Shown here piece by piece: positions 16,938 to 26,278 of a stretch of 64,000 nucleotides of DNA. Source of the DNA: Agreia pratensis (GTDB taxonomy: Bacteria; Actinomycetota; Actinomycetes; Actinomycetales; Microbacteriaceae); assembly GCF_900177685.1 (NCBI RefSeq), contig NZ_FXAY01000002.1:682001-746000 (forward strand). The letters are read 5' to 3'. Below the pieces are notes generated by a model. It worked only from the letters and a program-made list of their open reading frames with translations, was not told the DNA's origin and ran no database searches. The stretch's first letter is position 1, and the number at the start of each line of letters is the position of its first letter. A program made the translations under genes and the position numbers.

Positions 16938-18206
16938 ATGGGCGTATTCGCCAAGACCGGTTCCCGGTCGCTGAAGACCACCCTCGGTGGCGCGGCCATT
17001 CTGGGAATCAGCGCGCTCGTTCTCGTCGGCTGCTCGAGCGGCTCGACCAGCGGCGGCAGCGACTCCGGTGACCTGTCCCTCAAGATCGGCACGATTCTTC
17101 CGCAGACCGGTACGCTCGCCGTGCTCGGCCCGCCCGAGATCGCGGGCGTCGACCTTGCCGCGAAAGACATCAACGATGCCAAGGCCGGCATCTCGATCGA
17201 CGTCACGCAGAAGGACTCGGGCGACACCACGACCGACATCGCAACGCAGTCGGCCACCTCGCTCATCGCCGACGGTGTCTCCGCCGTCATCGGTGCGGCC
17301 TCCTCGGGCGTCTCGAAGACGTTCATCGATCAGGTCACCCAGGCCGGTGTCGTTCAGATCTCGCCCGCCAACACCTCGCCCGACTTCACGTCGTACGAAG
17401 ACGACGGATACTACTGGCGCACCGCCCCGTCCGACGTTCTCCAGGGTCGTATCCTCGGAAACAAGATCGTCAAGGACGGCAAGACCAACGTCTCGATCCT
17501 CTACATGAACGACGCCTACGGCACCGGTCTTGAGAAGAACGTCAAGGAGGCCCTCGAGGCCGGCGGAGCGAAGGTCGGCGCAGAAGAGACCTTCGAGCCG
17601 GCTTCCACCGACTTCAACTCGGCGCTCACGAGCGTTCTCGCCACCGACCCCGACGCGCTGGTCGTCATCTCGTTCGACGAGATCAAGACCATCGCCGAGC
17701 AGCTCGCAGCCAAGGGCTTCGACTTCTCGAAGCTCTACGGAGCTGACGGAAACTACGGCGTGATCACCGACAAGGACACCAACGTCGACATCGCCGGCGC
17801 GCAGTTCACCAACCCCGGTGTCGAGGCCAAGGCCGAGTTCCAGGAGAAGCTGCAGGCACTCGTCAAGGATCAGGGCAGCGACCCGCTGACCGTGTTCAGC
17901 TACGCGGCCGAGTCCTACGACGCGACAACGCTGCTGGCTCTGGCCTCCCTTCAGGGCGGCGCGACCGACGGCGCGACCATCAAGGACAACCTGCAGGCGG
18001 TCTCTGAAAAGGGCACCAAGTGCGAGTCGTTCAAGGACTGCGCCAAGCTGATCAAGGACGGCACTGACATCGACTACGACGGCATCTCCGGTCCGATCAC
18101 CTTCGACAAGAACGGTGACCCGACCGAGGCCTACGTCTCGATCTACAAGTACTCGACCGGCAACAAGACGTCGTTCGAAGAGCAGGTCTTCGGCAAGCTC
18201 GACTAA
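16938..18206 (+). CDS. Branched-chain amino-acid-type ABC transporter substrate-binding lipoprotein
   Basis: 422 residues. A lipoprotein signal peptide ends in LVLVGC (Cys ~32), then a Ser/Gly linker and a periplasmic-binding-protein type I fold: LKIGTILPQTGTLAVLGPPEIAGVDLAAKDIN is typical of LivJ/LivK-like receptors. It captures a substrate outside the membrane for the LivHMGF-type complex encoded convergently downstream. AAGGAG precedes ATG 16938. The ligand could be an amino acid, urea or short amide; the sequence does not decide. Confidence 0.88.
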   Translation: MGVFAKTGSRSLKTTLGGAAILGISALVLVGCSSGSTSGGSDSGDLSLKIGTILPQTGTLAVLGPPEIAGVDLAAKDINDAKAGISIDVTQKDSGDTTTDIATQSATSLIADGVSAVIGAASSGVSKTFIDQVTQAGVVQISPANTSPDFTSYEDDGYYWRTAPSDVLQGRILGNKIVKDGKTNVSILYMNDAYGTGLEKNVKEALEAGGAKVGAEETFEPASTDFNSALTSVLATDPDALVVISFDEIKTIAEQLAAKGFDFSKLYGADGNYGVITDKDTNVDIAGAQFTNPGVEAKAEFQEKLQALVKDQGSDPLTVFSYAAESYDATTLLALASLQGGATDGATIKDNLQAVSEKGTKCESFKDCAKLIKDGTDIDYDGISGPITFDKNGDPTEAYVSIYKYSTGNKTSFEEQVFGKLD

Positions 18207-18226
18207 TTCCTCGAAGAGGAGTAGCG

Positions 18227-18254
18227 AGGGGCTCGGTCTTCGGACCGGGCCCCT
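18227..18254. terminator. UUCG-loop terminator between convergent transport genes
   Basis: A 12-bp stem AGGGGCTCGGTC / GACCGGGCCCCT (one G-U) closed by a TTCG tetraloop, followed by TCGTTTATG. It lies between the binding-protein gene and the convergent lipoprotein gene. Confidence 0.85.
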
Positions 18255-18290
18255 TCGTTTATGCTTCAGGACGCCTCAGAGGCGTCGTCG

Positions 18291-19172
18291 TCAGCTCCAG
18301 CGACAGAAGTCATGAGCGATGTAGTCGTAGATCTGGCCGCGCACTGCGTCGCTGACGCCCACGTAGAACGTGCCGGTGCCGCCCTGACTCGTCGAGACCT
18401 GTACCGGAAAGAACGTTCCGCGCTTGTCTTCAGCGACCGTGTGCGTGTTGCAGTTGTTCGGCACGATGTCGAGCGTGACCAGGGCGGGATCACTCTGAGC
18501 AGAGAACGTTTTGCCCACCGGCCAGAAGTCGGTCGCGGGCGGCCTGATCAGCACGGTGCGCCCGAGTGATTCCACCGTCACTGTTCCAGCCGCGCCCGAT
18601 GATGCGCGAGGCGTGATCGCGACGTCGAGCTGGGCGGTCGGGGTGCCGGCGACATCCACCACGCGCAGCGTTTCAGACGGCACGATGTCGACGATCGAGA
18701 GGGTGGTCTCCTCGAGGCAGTCTTGCGCGTGCACGCGCGCGATGGCGCCGAAGGCGTCGCCGGGCGTCACGACGGCCTCTCCGGACTGCCCATCCGGCAT
18801 CCGAAACTGGAGCCTCACACGAGTGTCTTCAGCTGTTCCTGGGGCGCACACGGTGTCTTCGAGCGTCACCTTCAGGTCGCGCGTCACGCCCGTCGGTATT
18901 TCCGAGCTGCGCTCCGTCGACGTGTCCGCCGCGAAGACGGCGCTCTCCAGGGTCGCGCGGGTGACCGTGATCTCGTCCTCGCCGTCGTTGGTGACGGAGA
19001 TCTCGAGGCGCCGGGGGCCGTAGTCGTCGCGATTCTGATGGATGCCGACGGTCACACCATCGGGGAGCGCCTCGAGCGGCGGTGCTGCCTGGCACGCGGA
19101 GAGGCCCAGCACCCCGGCCGCCACGACGCCCGAGAGGGCGATGCGTGGGCCTCGGGTACTGGGCCTCTTCAT
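18291..19172 (-). CDS. Predicted lipoprotein of unknown function at the end of the liv operon
   Basis: 293 residues. A signal peptide ends in the lipobox LSAC (Cys ~27). The mature part has a beta-rich, immunoglobulin-like composition with paired cysteines (VCAPGTAED, QDCLEE, NNCNTH, DFCRWS) and no catalytic motif. It starts 11 bp after the LivF-like stop on the same strand, so it probably belongs to the transporter operon and may be an extracellular accessory. I do not recognise the family. Confidence 0.75.
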   Translation of the reverse strand: MKRPSTRGPRIALSGVVAAGVLGLSACQAAPPLEALPDGVTVGIHQNRDDYGPRRLEISVTNDGEDEITVTRATLESAVFAADTSTERSSEIPTGVTRDLKVTLEDTVCAPGTAEDTRVRLQFRMPDGQSGEAVVTPGDAFGAIARVHAQDCLEETTLSIVDIVPSETLRVVDVAGTPTAQLDVAITPRASSGAAGTVTVESLGRTVLIRPPATDFWPVGKTFSAQSDPALVTLDIVPNNCNTHTVAEDKRGTFFPVQVSTSQGGTGTFYVGVSDAVRGQIYDYIAHDFCRWS

Positions 19173-19183
19173 GGTGCGGGTCG

Positions 19184-19954
19184 TCAGCCACCCACCGTCG
19201 GCGTCGAGGTGGTGACCTCGTTCGTCGTGGCGAGAGTGCCGAGGTAGAGCTCGATGACCTTGGGGTCATTCATCAGTTCGCGGCCAGGGCCCTCGTACGC
19301 GTCCTTGCCCTGATCGAGCACGTAGCCGCGATCACAGATCTGTAGCGCGCGACGGGCATTCTGCTCGACGATCATGATCGAGACGCCGGCACGGTTGATG
19401 CGCTGCACGTTCACGAAGGTCTCGTCCTGGCGCATGGGGGAGAGGCCTGCACTCGGCTCATCGAGGAGGAGCATGCTCGGGTCCATCATCAGTGCCCTCG
19501 ACATGGCGACCATCTGCCGCTCGCCTCCCGAGAGAGACCCGGCGCGCTGCTTGAGTCGCTTCGACAGCTCGGGAAACAGATCTTCGACGAACGCTAGACG
19601 TGTCTTGAAGAGTTTGGGCTTCTGATACATGCCCATCTCGAGGTTCTCTTCGATGGTGAGCGAGGGAAAGACGTTGTTGTTCTGAGGCACGAAGCCCACG
19701 CCCTTGGAGACCAGCTTGTCTGCCTTCAGCCCGGTGATGTCCTCACCGTTCAGTTCGACGGAGCCGCTGCGGATGTTCACGAGGCCGAAGATCGCCTTGA
19801 GCAGTGTGGACTTGCCGGCACCGTTGGGGCCGATGATGCCGACGAGCTCCCCGCGCTTCACATAGACGTTGGAGCCGTTGAGGATGTTCACGCCTGGAAC
19901 GTATCCGGCGAAGAGCTCCTTGGTGACGAGGACGCGATCGGTCTCGGTGCTCAC
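19184..19954 (-). CDS. livF: Branched-chain amino-acid-type ABC transporter ATP-binding protein (LivF-like)
   Basis: 256 residues. Walker A GPNGAGKST at ~39-47, signature LSGGERQMVAMSRALMMDPSMLLLDEPSAGLSP with Walker B and catalytic Glu. These are LivF-type ATPase features. It overlaps the livG stop by 4 bp and powers uptake together with the LivG-like subunit. Confidence 0.92.
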   Translation of the reverse strand: MSTETDRVLVTKELFAGYVPGVNILNGSNVYVKRGELVGIIGPNGAGKSTLLKAIFGLVNIRSGSVELNGEDITGLKADKLVSKGVGFVPQNNNVFPSLTIEENLEMGMYQKPKLFKTRLAFVEDLFPELSKRLKQRAGSLSGGERQMVAMSRALMMDPSMLLLDEPSAGLSPMRQDETFVNVQRINRAGVSIMIVEQNARRALQICDRGYVLDQGKDAYEGPGRELMNDPKVIELYLGTLATTNEVTTSTPTVGG

Positions 19955-20952
19955 TTTTTTTCCTCTCCGTCGACCGGGGTCGACGCGGCATCGGTGCTGT
20001 GCGCGGGCTCGTGGGTCGGCACGGCTATGCCGGCCGCCTCCGCATCCTGTTCCACCTCGGAGCGGATCAGGTCGGATTCCATCTCCTCCGCCACCTCGAG
20101 CTGGCCCTCGATGGTGCCGAGGTCGCTCGCGTGGTGGGCGCCGAGGTAGGCATCGATCACGGCGGGATCGGACATCACGGTAGACGGGGGGCCTTCGGCT
20201 ACGACCTTGCCCTCCGCCATCACGACCACCCAGTCGGCGATCGTGTTGACCATGTGCATGTCGTGCTCGACGAAGAGCACGGTCATGCCCTCGTCTTTCA
20301 GGTTGACGATGTGTCCCAACAGCGACTGGGTGAGTGCTGGGTTGACCCCGGCCATCGGCTCATCGAGCATCACCAGTTCGGGGCTCGACATCAGAGCGCG
20401 GGCCATTTCGAGCAGCTTCTTCTGCCCGCCGGACAGGCTCGACGCGTAGTCGTCTTTCTTGGTGTCGAGCTTGAACTTGGCCAACAGCTGCATCGCACGC
20501 TCGGTGATCTCATCTTCTTTGGCCTTCCACAGCGGCTTGAAGAGAGAGATGAAGATGTTCTCCCCGCCCTGCTTCGTGGCGCCCAGACGCATGTTCTCGA
20601 GAACGGTCATTCCGCTCAGCGCCTTCGTGAGCTGGAACGTGCGAACCATGCCCATGCGGGAGACCTTGAATGCCGGAACACCCGCGAGGCTCTTGCCTTT
20701 GAACGTCCAGTTGCCCGTGTTCGGCTTGTCGAAGCCGGTGAGCAGGTTGAAGAACGTCGTCTTGCCGGCGCCGTTCGGGCCGATGAGAGCGGTGATCGAA
20801 CCACGCGGGATCTCGAGGTGGGCCACGTCGACGGCCGTGAGACCGCCGAAGCGACGGCTCACTGCGTGCGCGACGACGATGGGGTCTTTCTTCTTGACGC
20901 CCGGAACGATCACATCGTCTGTGATGTCGGATACGAGAGTTTTTTCAGGCAA
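19951..20952 (-). CDS. livG: Branched-chain amino-acid-type ABC transporter ATP-binding protein (LivG-like)
   Basis: 333 residues. Walker A GPNGAGKTTFFNLLTGFDKPNTG, signature SLSGGQKKLLEMARALMSSPELVMLDEPMAGVNP. LivG-specific features include the long insert before the signature. The last ~70 residues (EGQLEVAEEMESDLIRSEVEQDAEAAG...) are an acidic extension not needed for an ATPase; its role is unknown. It overlaps livM by 8 bp and livF by 4 bp, so the cluster is tightly coupled. Confidence 0.92.
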   Translation of the reverse strand: MPEKTLVSDITDDVIVPGVKKKDPIVVAHAVSRRFGGLTAVDVAHLEIPRGSITALIGPNGAGKTTFFNLLTGFDKPNTGNWTFKGKSLAGVPAFKVSRMGMVRTFQLTKALSGMTVLENMRLGATKQGGENIFISLFKPLWKAKEDEITERAMQLLAKFKLDTKKDDYASSLSGGQKKLLEMARALMSSPELVMLDEPMAGVNPALTQSLLGHIVNLKDEGMTVLFVEHDMHMVNTIADWVVVMAEGKVVAEGPPSTVMSDPAVIDAYLGAHHASDLGTIEGQLEVAEEMESDLIRSEVEQDAEAAGIAVPTHEPAHSTDAASTPVDGEEKK

Positions 20953-21922
20953 AGTGCAGATCCTTCTTCTTGCCGAAGATTCCTTGCGGACGGAATATCA
21001 CGAGGAGCATCAGAGCGACGCCGACGATGATGAATCGGATCGGACCGGTCTGGGTCGTCGTGAGCGGGAGGACTCCGGCTTCGATGCCGAGGCTGAGGAG
21101 CCCGTCGGTGAGCGACAGTGTGACCCAGAAGAGTATCGATCCCACGACCGGCCCGAAGACGGTCGCTGCTCCACCGAGCAGCATGATCGTGTAGAGGAAG
21201 AACGTCAGCTGGGTGCCGTAGTTATCGGGTTGTAGAGACCGCGGCAGGATGAAGACGACTCCGGCAAGACCACCGAGCACGCCACCGAGGATCAGCGCCT
21301 GGATCTTGTAGGAGAAGACGTTCTTGCCGAGCGAGCGCACGGCGTCTTCGTCTTCGCGGATACCCATGATGACCCGGCCCCACGGACTGCGCATCAGAAG
21401 GAAGACGAGCAGACAGGCGAGCGCGACGAGGCCCCAGCCCACGATGCGGACCCACCACTGGTCCTGGTTGTAGACCAGGGGAGTGCCCATCAGGCCCCAT
21501 CGGCCCTCGGGAAGGGGATTCACGTCGTTGAACGCGCGGGCTGCGCCGTTGATGCCCTCCGAACCGCCCGTGACGTCGGAGAACTCCGGCGTCTTCACGG
21601 ATAGCCGGATGATCTCCGCGGCAGCGATGGTCACGATACTCAGATAGTCAGCCCTGAGTCTCAGCGTGGGTATACCGAGGATGAGAGCGAAGACGGTGGC
21701 CGCCAGGATAGCGGCGAGGAACGACGCCCACAGCGGCCAATCGTAGATGACCGATGTGATCGCGAACGCGTAGCCGCCGACGGCCATGAAGCCCGCCTGC
21801 CCGAAGTTGAGGAGGCCGGTGAAACCGAAGTGGATCACGAGGCCGATCGTGGCCAAGGCGTATGCCGCCACGGTGGGGTCGAATATCTGCCCGATTGTGA
21901 GCCAGATGAAATTGCCGTTCAT
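20945..21922 (-). CDS. livM: Branched-chain amino-acid-type ABC transporter permease (LivM-like)
   Basis: 325 residues with about nine membrane helices. GLLNFGQAGFMAVGGYAFAIT near the N-terminus and the cytoplasmic EAA-like segment SPWGRVIMGIREDEDAVRSLGKNVFSYK are LivM signatures. It ends FRPQGIFGKKKDLHFA. It pairs with the LivH-like protein to form the channel. ATG start; livH ends 11 bp upstream. Confidence 0.92.
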   Translation of the reverse strand: MNGNFIWLTIGQIFDPTVAAYALATIGLVIHFGFTGLLNFGQAGFMAVGGYAFAITSVIYDWPLWASFLAAILAATVFALILGIPTLRLRADYLSIVTIAAAEIIRLSVKTPEFSDVTGGSEGINGAARAFNDVNPLPEGRWGLMGTPLVYNQDQWWVRIVGWGLVALACLLVFLLMRSPWGRVIMGIREDEDAVRSLGKNVFSYKIQALILGGVLGGLAGVVFILPRSLQPDNYGTQLTFFLYTIMLLGGAATVFGPVVGSILFWVTLSLTDGLLSLGIEAGVLPLTTTQTGPIRFIIVGVALMLLVIFRPQGIFGKKKDLHFA

Positions 21923-21933
21923 AAGGACCTTCC

Positions 21934-23355
21934 CTAGCCGACGCGCTCTTTACGGCCCAGGATGCCCTGGGGCCGAACGAGCAGGATGATGATCATGAGC
22001 ACGAGCGGGGCGACGAACTTGAGGTTCTCCGGGATCCAGAGCGTCGACAGGTTCATGATGAGGCCGATGATCACGGCTCCCACGAGCGCGCCATAGGCCG
22101 AACCGAGGCCACCGAGTGTGATCGCCGCGAAGATCAGCAGCAGGATCGACGCTCCGGTGTCCCAGCGGAGCGACTGGTAGTAACCCACGTAGACGCCGGC
22201 CAGAGCTGCGAGCGCACCCGAACCGACCCACACGACTCGAATGACCCGCTCGACGTTGATGCCCGAGGCCGAGGCCAGGGCACGGTTGTCGGACACGGCG
22301 CGCATGGCCTTGCCGATCTTGGTCTTCGTGAGCACCAGAGCAACACCCAGGATGACGACGATCGCTATGACCGCGCCCGCCACGTCGGTGAACTTCAGGC
22401 TGACCGACCCGATCACGAGGAAGGGCTTCGTGCTGTTGGGAAGGGTGAGACGGTCGGGCCCGAAGAGAAGAACGAACACGTAGCGCAGCGCGAGCGAGAG
22501 TCCGATGGTGACGATCATCATCGGGATCAGACCGAGGCCGCGCTTGCGGAGAGGCCGCCAGATGCCGGCATCCTGCGCCCATCCGAACAGCCCGCCGAGG
22601 ATCATCGCCGCAGGGATCGCGATGACGGCCGGCAGCCCCATGACTCCGGAGAACAGGTAGGCCATCAGAGCGCCGAAGGTCACCAGCTCGCCGTGGGCGA
22701 AGTTGTTGAGTCCTGTCGTTCCATAGATAAGGGATGCACCGATGGCCGCGAGTGCGATCAGCAGACCGAAGATCAGGCCGGTGACCAGCTGCGGCCAGAA
22801 TCGCAGCCAGAAGGTGTCGACCGTGACCGGAGCGGTCGTGGTGCCCGCTCCAGCGTCGCCGGTCGCGCCGGGCGTCGGCGTGGAGGTCGACTCGTCGGAG
22901 GGGGCGGCGACCGCGCCCTTCGCGTTGTCGGGCGACAGGAAGAAGATGGCGGGCACCTCTGTATTGCCCTCGAACACCTCGACCTTTGCCGGGTTCGTCG
23001 ACGGGCGTGGATAGCCGGTCTCGGCCGGGAGGGCGTCTTCGTCGATGGTGACCGTGTAGGTACCGGGTTCACTTACGGGGATGACGGCCTTGCCGTCTGC
23101 GCCGGTGACCCCCGTTTCAGCGCCGCCATCGCCGTCGACGCTGATCGAAACGTTTGGCACACCGACTTTGTCTGCGTCGGTGCGCACCCAGACCAGGATC
23201 GATTGCTCGGTTGCGGTGGATGTGGAAGCGGTCGTCTCAGCAGCTGATGCGCCGAGGGCGGATCCTCCGAGGACGACGGATAGACAGAGAACGACAGACG
23301 CGATGAGCATCGCGATCAATCGAGCCGACTGCCCGGGTCTTATGCCAGCGAGCAA
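21934..23355 (-). CDS. livH: LivH-like ABC permease with an N-terminal secreted beta domain
   Basis: 473 residues. The C-terminal ~290 are a LivH permease (GASLIYGTTGLNNFAHGELVTFGAL, KAMRAVSDNRALASASGI, LVRPQGILGRKERVG). Ahead of it are a signal peptide (~1-39, ending GASA), a beta-rich domain (~48-135; VWVRTDADKVGVPNVSISVDG, DGKAVIPVSEPGTYTVTID) resembling carboxypeptidase-regulatory/SpaA-like folds, and a Thr/Pro/Ala linker. Typical LivH is ~290-300 residues. I placed the start at TTG 23355 because an AGGAGG site (23363-23368) lies 7 nt upstream; further upstream starts lack both this site and a signal sequence. The extra domain may contact the binding protein (inference). Confidence 0.85.
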   Translation of the reverse strand: MLAGIRPGQSARLIAMLIASVVLCLSVVLGGSALGASAAETTASTSTATEQSILVWVRTDADKVGVPNVSISVDGDGGAETGVTGADGKAVIPVSEPGTYTVTIDEDALPAETGYPRPSTNPAKVEVFEGNTEVPAIFFLSPDNAKGAVAAPSDESTSTPTPGATGDAGAGTTTAPVTVDTFWLRFWPQLVTGLIFGLLIALAAIGASLIYGTTGLNNFAHGELVTFGALMAYLFSGVMGLPAVIAIPAAMILGGLFGWAQDAGIWRPLRKRGLGLIPMMIVTIGLSLALRYVFVLLFGPDRLTLPNSTKPFLVIGSVSLKFTDVAGAVIAIVVILGVALVLTKTKIGKAMRAVSDNRALASASGINVERVIRVVWVGSGALAALAGVYVGYYQSLRWDTGASILLLIFAAITLGGLGSAYGALVGAVIIGLIMNLSTLWIPENLKFVAPLVLMIIILLVRPQGILGRKERVG

Positions 23356-23362
23356 GGGTGCA

Positions 23363-23368
23363 CCTCCT
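23363..23368 (-). promoter_or_regulatory. Shine-Dalgarno that fixes the LivH-like TTG start
   Basis: AGGAGG on the minus strand, 7 nt before TTG 23355. Its position shows translation begins at this TTG rather than at any of the upstream in-frame codons. Confidence 0.75.
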
Positions 23369-23424
23369 GTGGGAAGCCTCGGACGTATCCGGGCTCCGTA
23401 TCTATGGTCGAGCGACGTTGCTAG

Positions 23425-25068
<1,644 letters not shown>

Positions 25069-25084
25069 CCTCTCGCTCGACCGG

Positions 25085-25090
25085 TAGGGT
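25085..25090 (+). promoter_or_regulatory. Putative -10 box of a leaderless promoter (guaB3-like gene)
   Basis: TAGGGT ends 6 nt before GTG 25097, with no Shine-Dalgarno. Confidence 0.4.
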
Positions 25091-25096
25091 TGTCGG

Positions 25097-26221
25097 GTGA
25101 GTATGGAAATCGAAATCGGCCGCAACAAGCGGGGCCGTCGCGTCTACGCATTCGACGACATCGCGGTGGTGCCCTCGCGGCGCACCCGCGACCCGCAGGA
25201 TGTCTCGATCAACTGGACGATCGACGCCTATCACTTCGAGATGCCCGTGCTGGCGGCGCCCATGGATTCCGTGGTCTCACCGGCCACGGCCATCCGTATG
25301 GGGCAGCTCGGAGGCCTCGGGGTGCTCGACCTCGAGGGCGTGTGGACACGCTATGAGAACCCCGAGCCGATCCTCGAAGAGATCCGTTCGCTCGATGCGG
25401 CAACGTCCACGGCGCGCATGCGCGAGATCTACGCCGAGCCGATCAAACCCGAACTCGTCACGGCCCGCCTCGCCGAGATCCGGGCCGCGGGCGTCACCGT
25501 CGCTGCCGCCCTGTCGCCGCAACGCACGCAGGAGCTCTACGAGACGGTCGTCGCCGCGGGCGTCGACCTCTTCGTGATCCGTGGAACGACCGTGTCGGCG
25601 GAGCACGTCTCGAAGAGCACCGAACCGCTCAACCTCAAGAAGTTCATCTACGAGCTCGACGTTCCTGTCATCGTCGGAGGTGCCGCGACCTACACGGCCG
25701 CTCTGCACCTCATGCGCACCGGCGCTGCCGGAGTGCTCGTCGGTTTCGGCGGGGGAGCCGCCTCGACCACCCGAGCAACCCTCGGCATCCACGCCCCCAT
25801 GGCCACCGCTGTCGCCGATGTCGCCGGTGCACGCCGCGACTACATGGACGAGTCGGGCGGACGCTACGTGCACGTCATCGCCGATGGTGGCCTCGGCACC
25901 TCGGGCGACATCGTGAAGGCCATCTCGGTCGGCGCAGACGCTGTGATGCTGGGCACCGCCCTGGCTCGCGCGACAGACGCGCCCGGTGGCGGCTACCACT
26001 GGGGCAGCGAGGCTCATCACACTCAGCTTCCCCGCGGCAACCGGGTGCACGTCGGCCAGGTCGCGCCGCTCGAGGAGATCCTCAACGGTCCGTCGCCCGT
26101 CGCCGACGGAACGGCCAACCTCATGGGTGCGCTTCGACGCTCGATGGCGACGACGGGATACTCCGACCTCAAGGAATTCCAGCGCATCGACGTGGTCGTC
26201 GCGCCGTATCTCGCCCACTGA
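25097..26221 (+). CDS. guaB3: GuaB3 family IMP dehydrogenase-related protein
   Basis: 374 residues, IMPDH-like TIM barrel without CBS domains. AFDDIAVVPSRRTRDPQDVSINW and AAPMDSVVSPATA correspond to IMPDH motifs. At the catalytic loop the sequence reads GFGGGAASTTRATLG, with serine where IMPDH has cysteine, and the whole protein contains no cysteine. Classical IMPDH chemistry therefore looks impossible. The function of actinobacterial GuaB3 is not established to my knowledge; a regulatory or GMP-reductase-like role is only speculation. It directly follows guaB. Confidence 0.88.
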   Translation: MSMEIEIGRNKRGRRVYAFDDIAVVPSRRTRDPQDVSINWTIDAYHFEMPVLAAPMDSVVSPATAIRMGQLGGLGVLDLEGVWTRYENPEPILEEIRSLDAATSTARMREIYAEPIKPELVTARLAEIRAAGVTVAAALSPQRTQELYETVVAAGVDLFVIRGTTVSAEHVSKSTEPLNLKKFIYELDVPVIVGGAATYTAALHLMRTGAAGVLVGFGGGAASTTRATLGIHAPMATAVADVAGARRDYMDESGGRYVHVIADGGLGTSGDIVKAISVGADAVMLGTALARATDAPGGGYHWGSEAHHTQLPRGNRVHVGQVAPLEEILNGPSPVADGTANLMGALRRSMATTGYSDLKEFQRIDVVVAPYLAH

Positions 26222-26236
26222 TCGATAGCCTCCGGG

Positions 26237-26242
26237 TAAACT
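26237..26242 (+). promoter_or_regulatory. Putative -10 box of the glpD promoter
   Basis: TAAACT at the right distance for a short 5' leader carrying the GAGGAGG ribosome site before ATG 26279. No clear -35. Confidence 0.35.
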
Positions 26243-26278
26243 GAGGCCACCGATTCTCTATGACGAGGAGGCCTGAAA

